A stretch of DNA of 64,000 nucleotides from Leifsonia sp. TF02-11 (GCF_017565305.1 NZ_JAGEKP010000001.1:62001-126000); one strand, 5' to 3'. Positions 15,911-26,390 are shown, counted from the stretch's first letter. Notes: generated by a model not told the origin, from the letters alone. Numbers and translations: made by a program.

Positions 15911-15955
15911 GCGGCCAGTCTGCACCGCCGGTCCGCACCGCAGGTCCGCACCGCC

Positions 15956-15961
15956 TAGGTT
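15956..15961 (+). promoter_or_regulatory. -10 box TAGGTT, leaderless promoter
   Basis: TAGGTT ends 7 nt before the GTG of the DUF1275 gene. Just upstream GGTCCGCACCGC is repeated twice in tandem. Confidence 0.5.
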
Positions 15962-15968
15962 GGAGACC

Positions 15969-16682
15969 GTGTCCGTCTCTGATCGCCTGGCCGGTGTCGA
16001 TGCCGATCGGCTTCACCTCGCCCTCATGCTCGCCCTCACCTTCTCCACCGGGGTCGTCGACGCGGTCGGCTATCTCGGCCTCGACCGTGTCTTCACCGGC
16101 AACATGACGGGGAACGTCGTGCTGCTCGGGATGGCGCTCACCGGCACGACCAGCCTCCCGATCCTGCGGCCGTTGCTCGCGCTCGGGTTCTTCCTGGCGG
16201 GGGCGGTGGTCGGCTCCCGGTTGGTGCGCCGACAGGACGGCTGGTCGGGCCGGGTGACCGTGACGCTGTGGATCATCGCCACACTCCTGACCGCGATCGC
16301 CGCCCTGCTCGCCTTCGCACTCCACCTCGCCCCGGAGACGGTCGGCACCATCGCGACGTCGGCGCTCGGCTTCGCGATGGGGATGCAGGCGGCGCTCGCC
16401 CGCCGGGTGAAGGTCGCCGAGGTGACCACGGTCGTCGTGACCTCCACGCTAACCGGCCTCGCCGCCGACAGCAGGCTCGCGGGCGGCACCGGGGCGCTGT
16501 GGCTGCGGCGCGCGCTGGCGGTCGTCCTGATCTCGGCGGGAGCGGCCGCAGGTGCGCTCGCCCTCCTGGTGAACGTGGCGCTCGGCGTCCTGGTGTCGGC
16601 GGCGGTCACGATCGTGGTCGCATCGCTCGGACACACGGGGCACCGTGCCCGGTCGGCCGGTCAGGAGCCCGCGGCGGACTAG
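15969..16682 (+). CDS. YoaK-type (DUF1275) membrane protein
   Basis: The 237-residue product has about six membrane helices. It carries the family hallmarks: LTFSTGVVDAVGYLGLDRVF followed by TGNMTGNVVLLGMAL at the N-terminus and GFAMGMQAALARRV in the middle. Members of this family have no firmly known function; some sit near stress or transport genes. Its last 4 nt overlap the end of the convergent MmcQ-like gene. Confidence 0.87.
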   Translation: MSVSDRLAGVDADRLHLALMLALTFSTGVVDAVGYLGLDRVFTGNMTGNVVLLGMALTGTTSLPILRPLLALGFFLAGAVVGSRLVRRQDGWSGRVTVTLWIIATLLTAIAALLAFALHLAPETVGTIATSALGFAMGMQAALARRVKVAEVTTVVVTSTLTGLAADSRLAGGTGALWLRRALAVVLISAGAAAGALALLVNVALGVLVSAAVTIVVASLGHTGHRARSAGQEPAAD

Positions 16683-17011
16683 TCGAGCAGACGCCGCAGC
16701 GTCGCAGGCGCACGGTTGCGCCAGGCGTCGGTGACCAGCTCGCGCATCAGTCCCGCATCGATGTCGGCGAAGTCGACCCGCGCGGCCATCAGCCGGCCGG
16801 CGAACCAGCGCTCCGAGCAGTGCTCCGGCCAGGCGGCGGTGGCCTCCCGGATGCCCGCCTCGCCGAGCATCAGGTTGACCGTCGACGACTCCGGGTCGAG
16901 CAGGGTCGCGAACCGGCTGCCGCGCACCCGGAACGCAGGGAGGCCGCCGTGGTCGTACTCCTCGACCTCGGGGAGGCCGAGGGCGAGGGCACGCACCGCC
17001 GCGGCGTCCAA
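16679..17011 (-). CDS. MmcQ/YjbR-family protein
   Basis: The 110-residue product matches the CyaY-like fold family. It has an N-terminal ALGLPEVEEYDHGGLPAFRV, then GSRFATLLDPES, and a final helix with the family's RAPATLRRLL. Members are often annotated as DNA-binding, but the function is unknown. It follows the DUF1844 gene by 4 nt on the same strand, probably as an operon. Confidence 0.82.
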   Translation of the reverse strand: MDAAAVRALALGLPEVEEYDHGGLPAFRVRGSRFATLLDPESSTVNLMLGEAGIREATAAWPEHCSERWFAGRLMAARVDFADIDAGLMRELVTDAWRNRAPATLRRLLD

Positions 17012-17015
17012 CGGC

Positions 17016-17390
17016 TCAGCTCACCGGGCCGGTGTACTTCTCGCCCGGTCCCTTGCCGATCTCGTCGGGGAACGGCGACGCCTCCCGGAAGGCCAGCTGC
17101 AGCGAGCGGAGGCCGTCGCGCAGGCTGCGGGCGTGCTGGTCGCCGAGGTGCTGCGCGCTCGCCGTGACCAGCCCGGCGAGGGCGTCGATGAGCTTGCGGG
17201 CCTCGTCGAGGTCGGTCTGCTGCTGCGGGTCGTCGGCGAGCCCCACCTTGACGGCGGCGGCGCTCATCAGGTGCACTGCGGTGGTGGTGATGACCTCCAC
17301 CGCGGGGACCTCGGCGATGTCGCGCGTGACCTCGGCGATCGCCTCCTCCTCGTACGAGAAGCTGTCGGGGGTGGGGGATGTGTCGCTCAC
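17016..17390 (-). CDS. DUF1844 domain protein
   Basis: The 124-residue protein has the conserved helical core VPAVEVITTTAVHLMSAAAV, LDEARKLIDALAGLVTASA and RSLRDGLRSLQLAFREAS of DUF1844. In actinobacteria this gene is commonly found divergent from infC, as here. A function related to translation factors is only a guilt-by-position inference. The ATG overlaps the infC promoter region. Confidence 0.85.
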   Translation of the reverse strand: MSDTSPTPDSFSYEEEAIAEVTRDIAEVPAVEVITTTAVHLMSAAAVKVGLADDPQQQTDLDEARKLIDALAGLVTASAQHLGDQHARSLRDGLRSLQLAFREASPFPDEIGKGPGEKYTGPVS

Positions 17391-17403
17391 TGCATTCCTC
17401 TGC

Positions 17404-17409
17404 TAGAAT
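17404..17409 (+). promoter_or_regulatory. -10 box TAGAAT of the infC-rpmI-rplT operon
   Basis: TAGAAT is close to consensus and would start the mRNA near 17416, giving an untranslated leader of about 258 nt. The -35 is weak (TGTCGC at 17381). Confidence 0.5.
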
Positions 17410-17415
17410 CGTTCG

Positions 17416-17673
17416 GGCTCCGGGGCATCTGCCTCGGGACGAAAGTGGAGATTCCTCCCACCCGCGCTTGACCGCTTTACAGGTTACCGGGTCGTTGCAC
17501 TCCGCCGACGTGCGTCAGCACGGCGGTAGCCAGGGTGTTGCACCAGCCGTGCGAACCGAATCCTTCGGGAAAATCGGGCGCGGGGCTGCGCTGGTGCGTG
17601 GAATCCACACTTTCTCCGAACCGTCCCCGGACGGCCCGAGCACACGAAGAATCGCTCATCAGAGGAGACTGAC
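17416..17673 (+). promoter_or_regulatory. Long infC 5' leader
   Basis: This 258-nt stretch has no convincing ORF. It contains GC-rich inverted repeats, for example CCGCCG with CGGCGG around 17504-17528. Its position matches the autoregulatory leaders of IF-3/L35/L20 operons in other bacteria, where L20 or IF-3 represses translation. I could not match it to a known RNA family by eye. Confidence 0.4.
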
Positions 17674-18329
<656 letters not shown>

Positions 18330-18330
<1 letters not shown>

Positions 18331-18524
18331 TGCCCAAGCAGAAGTCCCACTCCGGCGCCAAGAAGCGCTTCAAGATCACCGGCAGCGGCAAGGTCATGAA
18401 GCAGCAGGCCGGCATGCGCCACAACCTGGAGCTCAAGTCCAGCCGTCGCACCCGTCGACTGAACCAGGACCAGGTCGTCCCCGAGGTGGACGCCAAGGTC
18501 ATCCGCCGGATGATCGGCAAGTAG
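18330..18524 (+). CDS. rpmI: 50S ribosomal protein L35
   Basis: The 64-residue basic protein starts [20 protein letters not shown] and contains the L35 block [15 protein letters not shown]. Its start codon shares one base with the infC stop (TAATG), so the two are translationally coupled. It is a structural protein of the large subunit and is conserved between infC and rplT. Confidence 0.97.
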
Positions 18525-18561
18525 AGCTCCTCCCCGACACGCACGTAAGGAATAACGACTA

Positions 18562-18954
18562 ATGGCAAGAGTGAAGAGGGCTGTCAACGCCCACAAGAAG
18601 CGTCGGGTCATCCTCGAGCGCGCCGAGGGCTACCGCGGTCAGCGGTCGCGCCTCTACCGCAAGGCGAAGGAGCAGGTCACCCACTCGCTCGTCTACGCGT
18701 ACCGTGACCGCCGCCAGAAGAAGGGCGACTTCCGCCGTCTCTGGATCCAGCGGATCAACGCCGCGAGCCGCGCCAACGGCCTCACCTACAACCGCTTCAT
18801 CCAGGGCCTGGGCCTGGCGGGCGTCGAGGTCGACCGTCGCATCCTCGCCGAGCTGGCCGTGAACGAGCCCGCGACCTTCGCGGCCCTCGTCGAGACGGCG
18901 AAGAAGGCCCTCCCGGCCGACACCTCGGCCCCGAAGGCCGACGCCGCCGCGTAA
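18562..18954 (+). CDS. rplT: 50S ribosomal protein L20
   Basis: The 130-residue protein begins [20 protein letters not shown] and has the RNA-binding segment [20 protein letters not shown] of L20, needed for early large-subunit assembly. The C-terminus has about ten extra Ala/Pro-rich residues. A ribosome-binding site (AAGGAA) precedes it. L20 is the usual autorepressor of this operon in other bacteria; whether that holds here is untested. Confidence 0.97.
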   Translation: MARVKRAVNAHKKRRVILERAEGYRGQRSRLYRKAKEQVTHSLVYAYRDRRQKKGDFRRLWIQRINAASRANGLTYNRFIQGLGLAGVEVDRRILAELAVNEPATFAALVETAKKALPADTSAPKADAAA

Positions 18955-18967
18955 GCTGCGCACCCTC

Positions 18968-19006
18968 CGAACGGCCCGGTCGACGTCGCGTCGACCGGGC
19001 CGTTCG
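18968..19006 (+). terminator. Terminator of infC-rpmI-rplT
   Basis: A perfect 17-bp stem (CGAACGGCCCGGTCGAC with its complement) and a 5-nt loop lie 13 nt after the rplT stop. It is one of the strongest hairpins in the window. There is no long U tract. Confidence 0.85.
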
Positions 19007-19161
19007 TCGTTCCCGGCTGGGCCCCGGCCTCCGTTCGTCCGGAGAGCCATCCCTGTGCCGCCACCGATCTCCGGAGTCACGGACATCCGCGCGGCGTGTG
19101 GAGCCGAACCTCCGGAATTGCCGACGGCGTCGCAAGTGCGGCTGCTCCGCGGGCGCGCCGA

Positions 19162-19167
19162 TATGCT
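19162..19167 (+). promoter_or_regulatory. -10 box TATGCT, leaderless promoter
   Basis: TATGCT ends 6 nt before the ATG of the TrmH-type methyltransferase. Confidence 0.5.
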
Positions 19168-19173
19168 GAGCGC

Positions 19174-19977
19174 ATGCTTGACAACCCGCGCTCCCCGCGC
19201 GTCCGCGCCGTCGCGAAGCTGGCGAAGCGTCCCGCCAGGGCAGAGACCGGTCTCTTCCTGCTGGAGGGGCCGCAGGCGGTCTCCGAAGCGCTCACCTTCC
19301 GACCCGAGCTCGTCGTGGAGCTGTACGCCACACCGTCGGCCCTGGAGCGCTATCAAGACATCGCGCAGACGGCCGTGGAGGCCGGCGTCGACGTCGAGTT
19401 CGTCACCGAGCACGTCCTCGACACCATGGCCGACACCGTCACGCCGCAGGGCTTCGTCGCCGTCTGCCGGCAGTTCCCCACGTCGATCCGCGACATCTTC
19501 GCCGACGAGCCGCGGCTGGTCGCAGTGCTGGAGGAAGTCCGCGACCCGGGCAATGCCGGCACGATCATCCGCGCAGCCGACTCGGCGGGGGCGGACGCGG
19601 TGGTGCTCACCGGGCGCACGGTCGACCTCTACAACCCCAAGGTCGTGCGGTCGACGACGGGCTCGCTGTTCCACGTGCCGGTCGCCGTCGGCGCCGACCT
19701 CGCCGACGTCATCGGCCGTGCGCACTCGGCCGGCCTGCAGGTGCTGGCCGCCGACATCAAGGGAGAGGACCTCCTCGCCGCGCGTCAGGAGGGGCAGCTC
19801 GCCCGGCCGACCGCGTGGGTGTTCGGCAACGAGGCGCACGGGCTGGACGACGAGCTGCTCGGTCTGGTCGATCGCGTGGTGACCGTTCCGATCTACGGTC
19901 GCGCCGAGTCGATGAACCTGGCCACCGCTGCGTCGGTGTGCCTGTACGAGTCGGCGTTCGCTCAGCGCTCGGTGTGA
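19174..19977 (+). CDS. TrmH/SpoU-family RNA 2'-O-methyltransferase
   Basis: The 267-residue enzyme has the SPOUT knot motifs: VRDPGNAGTIIRAADSAGAD (motif 1), WVFGNEAHGL (motif 2) and VPIYGRAESMNLATAASVCL (motif 3, SAM binding and catalysis). An N-terminal substrate-binding domain (SPRVRAVAKLAKRPARAETG, then FLLEGPQAV) resembles the RlmB/TsnR group. It probably methylates a 23S rRNA ribose. In actinobacteria it commonly lies between rplT and pheST. The ATG is set by the -10 spacing. Confidence 0.9.
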   Translation: MLDNPRSPRVRAVAKLAKRPARAETGLFLLEGPQAVSEALTFRPELVVELYATPSALERYQDIAQTAVEAGVDVEFVTEHVLDTMADTVTPQGFVAVCRQFPTSIRDIFADEPRLVAVLEEVRDPGNAGTIIRAADSAGADAVVLTGRTVDLYNPKVVRSTTGSLFHVPVAVGADLADVIGRAHSAGLQVLAADIKGEDLLAARQEGQLARPTAWVFGNEAHGLDDELLGLVDRVVTVPIYGRAESMNLATAASVCLYESAFAQRSV

Positions 19978-19993
19978 TTCGATAAAGATTGCG

Positions 19994-20018
19994 TTATATA
20001 ATGCTGCCTTGATAGATT
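19994..20018 (+). promoter_or_regulatory. AT-rich promoter/operator of the ArsR-type gene
   Basis: TTATATAA (19994-20001) is an 8-bp palindrome overlapping TATAAT (19997-20002). A second -10-like TAGATT (20013-20018) ends 6 nt before the ATG. The palindrome is a plausible autoregulatory site for the ArsR-type product. Confidence 0.4.
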
Positions 20019-20024
20019 GTCCGC

Positions 20025-20480
20025 ATGGACGGTCTCGAGGCAGTGGGCGATCCCGTTCGGCGGCGCTTCGTGGAGCTGCTCGCACGCGGTGAGCGCACGG
20101 CGGGGGAGCTGGCCGTGCACGCTGCCGACGAGTTCGGCATCACGCAGCCCGCCGCCTCCCGGCACCTGCGCGTACTGCGCGAGACGGGCGTCGTCGCCTC
20201 CCGCGTCGACGGGCAACGCCGGGTCTACGCCCTCGATCCGGCCGGCCTCCAGGAGGCCGCGGCCTGGTTCGAGGGGCTCGCCGCCTTCCGCGCGGTGGAG
20301 CCCAGAGCAGCGCGCAGCGATGCCGCGACCCCAGGGCCGAGGGAGCCTGCCACCGAGGTACTCCAGCAGCGCCTCGACGCCCTCGGCACCGAGCTCGCCC
20401 GCGGGCGTGCGGCGCAGCGCCGCGCCACAGTGCAGGCCACGGCGCAGACCACGGCGCAGGCCACTCAGGAGGCGTCATGA
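20025..20480 (+). CDS. ArsR-family winged-helix regulator
   Basis: The 151-residue protein has an N-terminal ArsR winged helix: LEAVGDPVRRRFVELLARGE, then TAGELAVHAADEFGITQPAA and SRHLRVLRETGVVASRVDGQ. No metal-binding Cys cluster is present, so it belongs to the SdpR-like metal-independent type. The C-terminal 70 residues are Ala/Gln/Arg-rich and probably helical or disordered. Its stop overlaps the start of the AHSA1 gene by 4 nt, the usual regulator and AHSA1 pairing. Confidence 0.87.
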   Translation: MDGLEAVGDPVRRRFVELLARGERTAGELAVHAADEFGITQPAASRHLRVLRETGVVASRVDGQRRVYALDPAGLQEAAAWFEGLAAFRAVEPRAARSDAATPGPREPATEVLQQRLDALGTELARGRAAQRRATVQATAQTTAQATQEAS

Positions 20481-21517
20481 CCCTATGGGGAGAGATCGCG
20501 CTCGACGGCGCCCGCCGATCGGTAACGGTCCAGCGCGAGTACCCGGCAACGCCCGCGGAGCTCTGGGCCGCGCTCACCGAACCGGAACGGCTGGCCCGCT
20601 GGATCGGGCGCTATCAGCAGACCGTCGACGGCTTCCGCCTCGAGATGGGCGGCCCCGACACCGACGCTGTGGTCGACGGCCGCGTGCTCGCCTGCGACCC
20701 CGGGCGACGCCTCCTCGTGAGCTGGCGGTTCAGCGGCGACGGCGAGACCGAGTCGCGCACCGAACTGGAGGCGACTATCACGGAAGCGGGGGCCGACCGC
20801 GTTCTGCTTACGCTGACCCACCGCCGCGTGCAGGCCGTGACGGCCTCCGTCTACGGGGCGGGCTGGCAGGACGTCCTCACCCATCTCGCCCGCGAGCTCG
20901 GTGGGGAGGCGACACCGCAGGAGCTCGACGGCTACGTCGGCGAGGCGGCCGATCCCGCCGCGTTCGACGCCGCACTCGACGAGTACCGCCGCGACGAGGC
21001 CGCCCTCGTGCGCGCGACGATCGAGCGCACGGGGGACCGATCGGCGGTCGCGCTGGAGCGGCTGCTGGACGCGTCGGTCGATGAAGTCTGGGACGCCCTC
21101 ACGCTGCCCGACAGGGTGGGCCGGTGGCTCTGGCCGGTGGTGCAGTGGCCGGACGATCCCGCCCGTGAGCGCCGGCTGCGCACCGGCGATGTGATGCGCC
21201 TCGGCGACGAGAACGTGGAAGGTGCCGTCCAGGAACTGGAGGTCCTCGACCTCCAGGAGCGCGCGCACCTGAGGTTCACCTGGGGTGACGCCGCGGTGAG
21301 CATCCGCCTGGAGGAGACCCGCGACGGCACGCTGCTGTCGCTCGTGCAAGACGGAGTGAAGGACACCCTCGGCGCCGGGCGGCTGCGCTCGGCGCCCGAC
21401 TTCGCGGCGGGTTGGCACACGCTGATCGACCAGCTGACCCTGTTGCTCTCCGGACTCACCGTCCCGGCTCCCGACCGGCTCTGGGAGGCCGCGTACCTGG
21501 TCTACGCGGGGGAGTGA
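20477..21517 (+). CDS. Tandem SRPBCC/AHSA1-domain protein
   Basis: The 346-residue protein contains two START-like (AHSA1) domains. The first covers about residues 15-150 (TVQREYPATPAELWAALTEP then RLARWIGRY). The second covers about 185-346 (LERLLDASVDEVWDALTLPD then VGRWLWPV). Such proteins bind hydrophobic ligands; the exact role is unknown. A single-domain partner is more usual, so the duplication is notable. It is translationally coupled to the ArsR-type gene. Confidence 0.85.
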   Translation: MTLWGEIALDGARRSVTVQREYPATPAELWAALTEPERLARWIGRYQQTVDGFRLEMGGPDTDAVVDGRVLACDPGRRLLVSWRFSGDGETESRTELEATITEAGADRVLLTLTHRRVQAVTASVYGAGWQDVLTHLARELGGEATPQELDGYVGEAADPAAFDAALDEYRRDEAALVRATIERTGDRSAVALERLLDASVDEVWDALTLPDRVGRWLWPVVQWPDDPARERRLRTGDVMRLGDENVEGAVQELEVLDLQERAHLRFTWGDAAVSIRLEETRDGTLLSLVQDGVKDTLGAGRLRSAPDFAAGWHTLIDQLTLLLSGLTVPAPDRLWEAAYLVYAGE

Positions 21518-21555
21518 GCGCCTCCGCCGCCGGGCGGCCGTCCGCCGCGTCGGAC

Positions 21556-22678
<1,123 letters not shown>

Positions 22679-22679
<1 letters not shown>

Positions 22680-25222
22680 TGCGCGTCCCCCTGAGTTGGC
22701 TCGGCGAGTACGTCGACCTCGAGCCGGGAACCACGGCGGAGGAGGTCCACGCCGCCCTCGTCTCCGTCGGTCTCGAAGAGGAGGACGTCCACACCTTCGA
22801 GATCAGCGGCCCCGTCGTCGTCGGTCAGGTGCTGGAGTTCGTGGAGGAGCCGCAGAGCAACGGCAAGACCATCCGCTGGTGCCAGGTGCGCGTCGCGCCC
22901 GACGGGCAGCAGGCGGCCGACGGCGGCGACGCGGTGCACGGAATCGTGTGCGGCGCCCGCAACTTCTTCGTCGGCGACAAGGTCGTCGTCACCCTGCCCG
23001 GCTCCGTGCTCCCCGGCCCGTTCCCGATCGCCGCGCGCAAGACCTACGGGCACGTGTCCGACGGGATGATCGCCTCCGCGCGCGAGCTCGGGCTCGGCGA
23101 CGACCACGAGGGCATCCTGCGGCTGTCGACGCTCGGACTCGACCCGGAGGTCGGCTCCGACGCGATCTCGCTGCTCGGCCTCGACGACACCGCGGTGGAG
23201 GTCAACGTCACCCCCGACCGCGGCTACGCGTTCTCGATCCGCGGCATCGCGCGCGAGTACTCGCACGCCACCGGTGCGGCCTTCCGCGACCCGGCCGAGG
23301 CCGTCCACGTGCACTCGGCCGGCGCGCACGCGCACGGGTTCAGCGTGACCATCGACGATCGCGCGCCGATCCGCGGCCGCGTCGGCGCGACCGTGTTCGT
23401 GACCCGCGTCGTCCGCGACGTCGACGGGTCGCGGCCGACCCCGCCATGGATGGTCGCGCGCCTCAAGCTAGCGGGCATCCGTTCGATCTCGCTGATCGTC
23501 GACATCACCAACTACGTGATGCTCGAACTGGGCCAGCCGATCCACGGCTACGACCTCGACAAGCTCACCGGCGGCATCGTCGTGCGGCGCGCCCACGCGG
23601 GCGAGACGCTCGTGACCCTCGATGACCAGACCCGCGCGCTCGACGTGGAAGACCTCCTCATCACCGACGAGTCCGGCGCGATCGGTCTCGCCGGCGTGAT
23701 GGGCGGGGCGTCCACCGAGATCGGCGACGGCACCAGCAACGTGCTCGTGGAGGCCGCGAACTTCGACCCCGTGTCGATCGCGCGCACCGCACGCAGGCAC
23801 AAGCTGCCGAGCGAGGCGTCCAAGCGTTTCGAGCGCGGTGTCGACCCCCGGGTCGCCGTGGCCGCGGCGGCGCGCGTGGTTCAGCTGCTCGAGCAGCTCG
23901 CGGGCGGGCACGCCGACGAGCTCGGTTCGCTGCTCGACACGGCGGAGGACGCCGAGCCCATCCGGCTCCCGAACGACTACATCCCGAACCTGATCGGGGT
24001 CGCGTTCACCGACGACGAGGTGCGCGGTGCGCTCGCCGAGATCGGCGGAGCGGTGACCGGCGACGGGGACGCGCTGCTCGTCGTCCCGCCGAGCTGGCGA
24101 CCCGACCTGCGCGACAAGTCCGACCTGGCGGAGGAGGTCGCCCGGATCGTCGGCTTCGACCGCATCCCGTCCGTGCTTCCGGTCGCACCGCCCGGGCGCG
24201 GCCTGTCGCGTGAGCAGAAGCTGCGTCGGGGCGTTGCGCAGATGCTCGCCGACAACGGCGCGACGGAGGTGCTCGCGTTCCCGTTCGTCTCGGAGGCGCA
24301 GAACGATCTGTTCGGATCGCCCGAGAGCGGCCCCGTGCCTGCAGTGCGGCTGGCGAACCCGCTCGACGCGACCGCGCCGTACCTGCGGGCTTCGCTGCTC
24401 CCCGGCCTTCTGGACATCGCCAAGCGCAACCTCGCGCGCGGCCTCGTCGACCTGCGCGTGTACGAGCTCGGCACGGTGTTCCTGCCGACCGGCGTGCAGC
24501 TCGGGAGCGCGGAGCTGCCGCCCGGCGCCGCCCTCCCCGACGCCGACGTGCTCGCGGGTCTCAACGCCGGCATCCCGGCGCAGCCCCGGCACCTCGCCGG
24601 CCTCATCGTCGGCAACCCGGTGGAGAAGCAGCCGGGACAGACGCCGATGACGGCGGGCATCGCGGACGCGCTGACCGCTGTACAGCAGACCGCCGCCGCC
24701 GTCGGCGTGGCGATCGAGCCCGTGCAGAGCCGGCACAAGGCGCTGCACCCCGGACGCACGGCGCAGCTGGTCGCGCACGCGGCGGACGGGTCGCGGATCG
24801 TCGTCGGCTACGCGGGCGAACTTTTGCCCGCGCTCGCGGACGAGCTCGACCTGCCCCGTGTGGTCGCGGTCTACGAGCTCGACCTCGACGCGCTGATCGC
24901 GGTCGCCCCCGCCGACATCGTCGCGGGCACGATCGCCGGCTTCCCCGCGGCGACCCAGGACCTGTCGCTCGTCGTGCGCGACGAGGTGCCTGCGGGACAG
25001 GTGCTGGCCGCCGTTCGCGACGGGGCGGGCGACCTGCTGGAGGACATCCGCCTGGTCGACGACTACCGCGGCACCGGCCTCCCCGTCGCGCACAAGAGCC
25101 TGACGTTCGCGCTGCGCTTCCGCGCCGACGACCGCACGCTCACCGCGGCCGAGGCCAGCGAGGCGAAGCTCGCCGGCGCCGCCCGCGCCGAGCAGCTCTA
25201 CGGGGCGCACATCCGCGACTAG
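22679..25222 (+). CDS. pheT: Phenylalanyl-tRNA synthetase beta subunit
   Basis: The 847-residue subunit has all standard domains. A tRNA-binding OB fold spans roughly residues 40-155. The B3/B4 editing domain includes RRHKLPSEASKRFERGVDPR near 370. The B5 domain lies around 410-480, the catalytic-like core follows, and a ferredoxin-fold anticodon-binding domain lies at the end (FPAATQDLSLVVRDEVPAGQ then HKSLTFALRFRA). It is translationally coupled to pheS by the overlapping TGATG. Confidence 0.97.
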
Positions 25223-25240
25223 CTCCACCGCGCCGCCGCC

Positions 25241-25293
25241 GATTCGACACGAATGTCGCGCTTCGCTCCGAACCGCGACATTCGTGCCGAATC
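25241..25293 (+). terminator. Terminator of pheST, built from the same motif as the repeat array
   Basis: A 20-bp stem with one mismatch (GATTCGACACGAATGTCGCG against CGCGACATTCGTGCCGAATC) closes a 13-nt loop, 18 nt after the pheT stop. Its arms match the 18-bp consensus GATTCGTGACGAATGTCG that fills the following kilobase, once in each orientation. Confidence 0.7.
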
Positions 25294-25352
25294 CCGGGCG
25301 CGCCCCGAGCCGCTCGCGGCGACCCGCCACGCGCCAGCACCGCCGCTCGGTG

Positions 25353-26200
25353 ACGAATGTCATGCTGCGAGCCACGATCGCCCGGCCTAGTGCGAATGCG
25401 GGCCGCTGCGATTTGCGCCAAACGTGACGTTGCGGGGCACGAGTCGCCGCACTTGCGGCAAATGTGGCGGGGATTCGTGACGAATGTCGACTTTCGTGCC
25501 ACGAATCCCGCGATTCGTGACGAATGTGGGCGCGCGACATTTGCGTCGAATGTGGCCTTGGGGGGCGCGGGTCACCGCACTTGCGGCAAATGTGGCGGGG
25601 ATTCGTGACGAATGTGGGCGCGCGACATTTGCGTCGAATGTGGCGTTTGGGGGCGCAGGTCGCCGCACTTGCGGCAGGTATGGTGCGGATTCGTGACGAA
25701 TGTCGACTTTCGTGCCACGAATGTCGGGATTCGTGACGAATGTAGGTGGGTGCGATTTGGGCCGAATGTGGCGTTTGGGGGCCCGAGTCGCCGCATTTGA
25801 GGCAGGTATGGTGCGGGGATTCGTGACGAATGTCGACTTTCGTGGCACGAATGTCGGGATTCGTGACGAATGTGGGTGGGTGGGATTGCACCGAATGTCG
25901 CGTTGCGGGGTGTGAGTCGCCGCATTTGCGCAAGTGTGGCGCGGGGATTCGCGTACGAATGTCGGGATTCGTGACGAATGTGGGTGGGTGGGATGTGCCC
26001 CGAATGTCGCGTTGCGGGGCGTGGGTCGCCGCATTTGCGGCAAATGTGCGCGGGGATCGTGACGAGCGTGGGCGCGCGGGATCGTGCGCGCACGCGGCGG
26101 AAAGCGGCGAATGCGTGCGTTCGCGCGTGTGGGGCGGCGATTCGTGACGAGCGGCGACATTCGCGCCGCGAACGCGGCGATTCGTGGCGGCGGCCGGGGC
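25353..26200. repeat. Degenerate nested repeat array between pheT and argC
   Basis: About 850 bp of noncoding DNA is built from the near-palindrome GATTCGTGACGAATGT. Eight exact copies start at 25472, 25512, 25600, 25688, 25728, 25818, 25858 and 25966. They sit in larger units that each open with CCGCA(C/T)TTG, at 25447, 25575, 25663, 25791, 25920 and 26029, of 128, 88, 128, 129 and 109 bp. Paired copies inside long units are exactly 40 bp apart, and the 88-bp unit lacks one 40-bp step. The array decays to the right. ORFs across it are low-complexity and not credible. Confidence 0.9.
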
Positions 26201-26236
26201 GCGCAGCCGATTTGGCGAGCGGCGGGGAGGGGGCGG

Positions 26237-26242
26237 TAGGGT
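26237..26242 (+). promoter_or_regulatory. -10 box TAGGGT before the arginine leader peptide
   Basis: TAGGGT ends 6 nt before the ATG of the Arg-rich leader ORF. A leaderless transcript starting at the leader peptide is expected. Confidence 0.5.
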
Positions 26243-26248
26243 TGCAGC

Positions 26249-26305
26249 ATGCTTATCGTCGGTGCCCCCTCCTTGCGCCGACGCCTGCGCGACCGCCGAA
26301 TCTAG
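26249..26305 (+). CDS. Arginine-rich leader peptide of the arg operon
   Basis: The 18-codon ORF encodes [18 protein letters not shown] and ends at TAG. Six of the last nine codons are Arg (CGC, CGA), clustered just before a hairpin. It lies 86 nt upstream of argC, the first gene of the arginine biosynthesis cluster. Position, codon bias and alternative folds point to attenuation by charged tRNA-Arg. High GC makes CGN codons common, so the case rests on the cluster, the promoter spacing and the parallel with the Tyr leader. Confidence 0.65.
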   Translation: MLIVGAPSLRRRLRDRRI

Positions 26306-26372
26306 GCGGCGTTCGGGCGACCCCTCGCGGGTCGGACGTGGGCGCCGCCGGAGTCTCGGCCCCCTGTCGTCC
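26293..26372 (+). promoter_or_regulatory. Candidate attenuator hairpins of the arg operon
   Basis: CCGCC (26293-26297, inside the Arg codons) pairs with GGCGG (26305-26309). CGACCC pairs with GGGTCG (26318-26334). A longer fold is closed by GGACG/CGTCC (26334-26338 with 26368-26372) and contains GCCG/CGGC (26347-26360). GGCGGC (26305-26310) can instead pair with GCCGCC (26344-26349), which would break the outer folds. A ribosome stalled on the Arg codons would cover CCGCC and favour that alternative. Confidence 0.5.
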
Positions 26373-26390
26373 ACTCATCAAGGAACAAGC

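Noticed and set aside
25241-26200. CRISPR array
   Set aside because: The repeats are nested, irregularly spaced (40, 88, 90, 108-130 bp) and the sequence between them is itself repeated. There are no unique equal-length spacers and no cas genes.
25387-26250. Long ORFs on both strands in the repeat region, such as minus-strand His/Arg/Ser-rich proteins
   Set aside because: They exist only because stops are rare in the repeats. Compositions are extreme and repetitive, several frames are open at once, and none has a start signal.
23468-26374. 968-codon minus-strand ORF across pheT and the repeats
   Set aside because: It is the complement of pheT, which is unmistakable on the plus strand, joined to repeat sequence.
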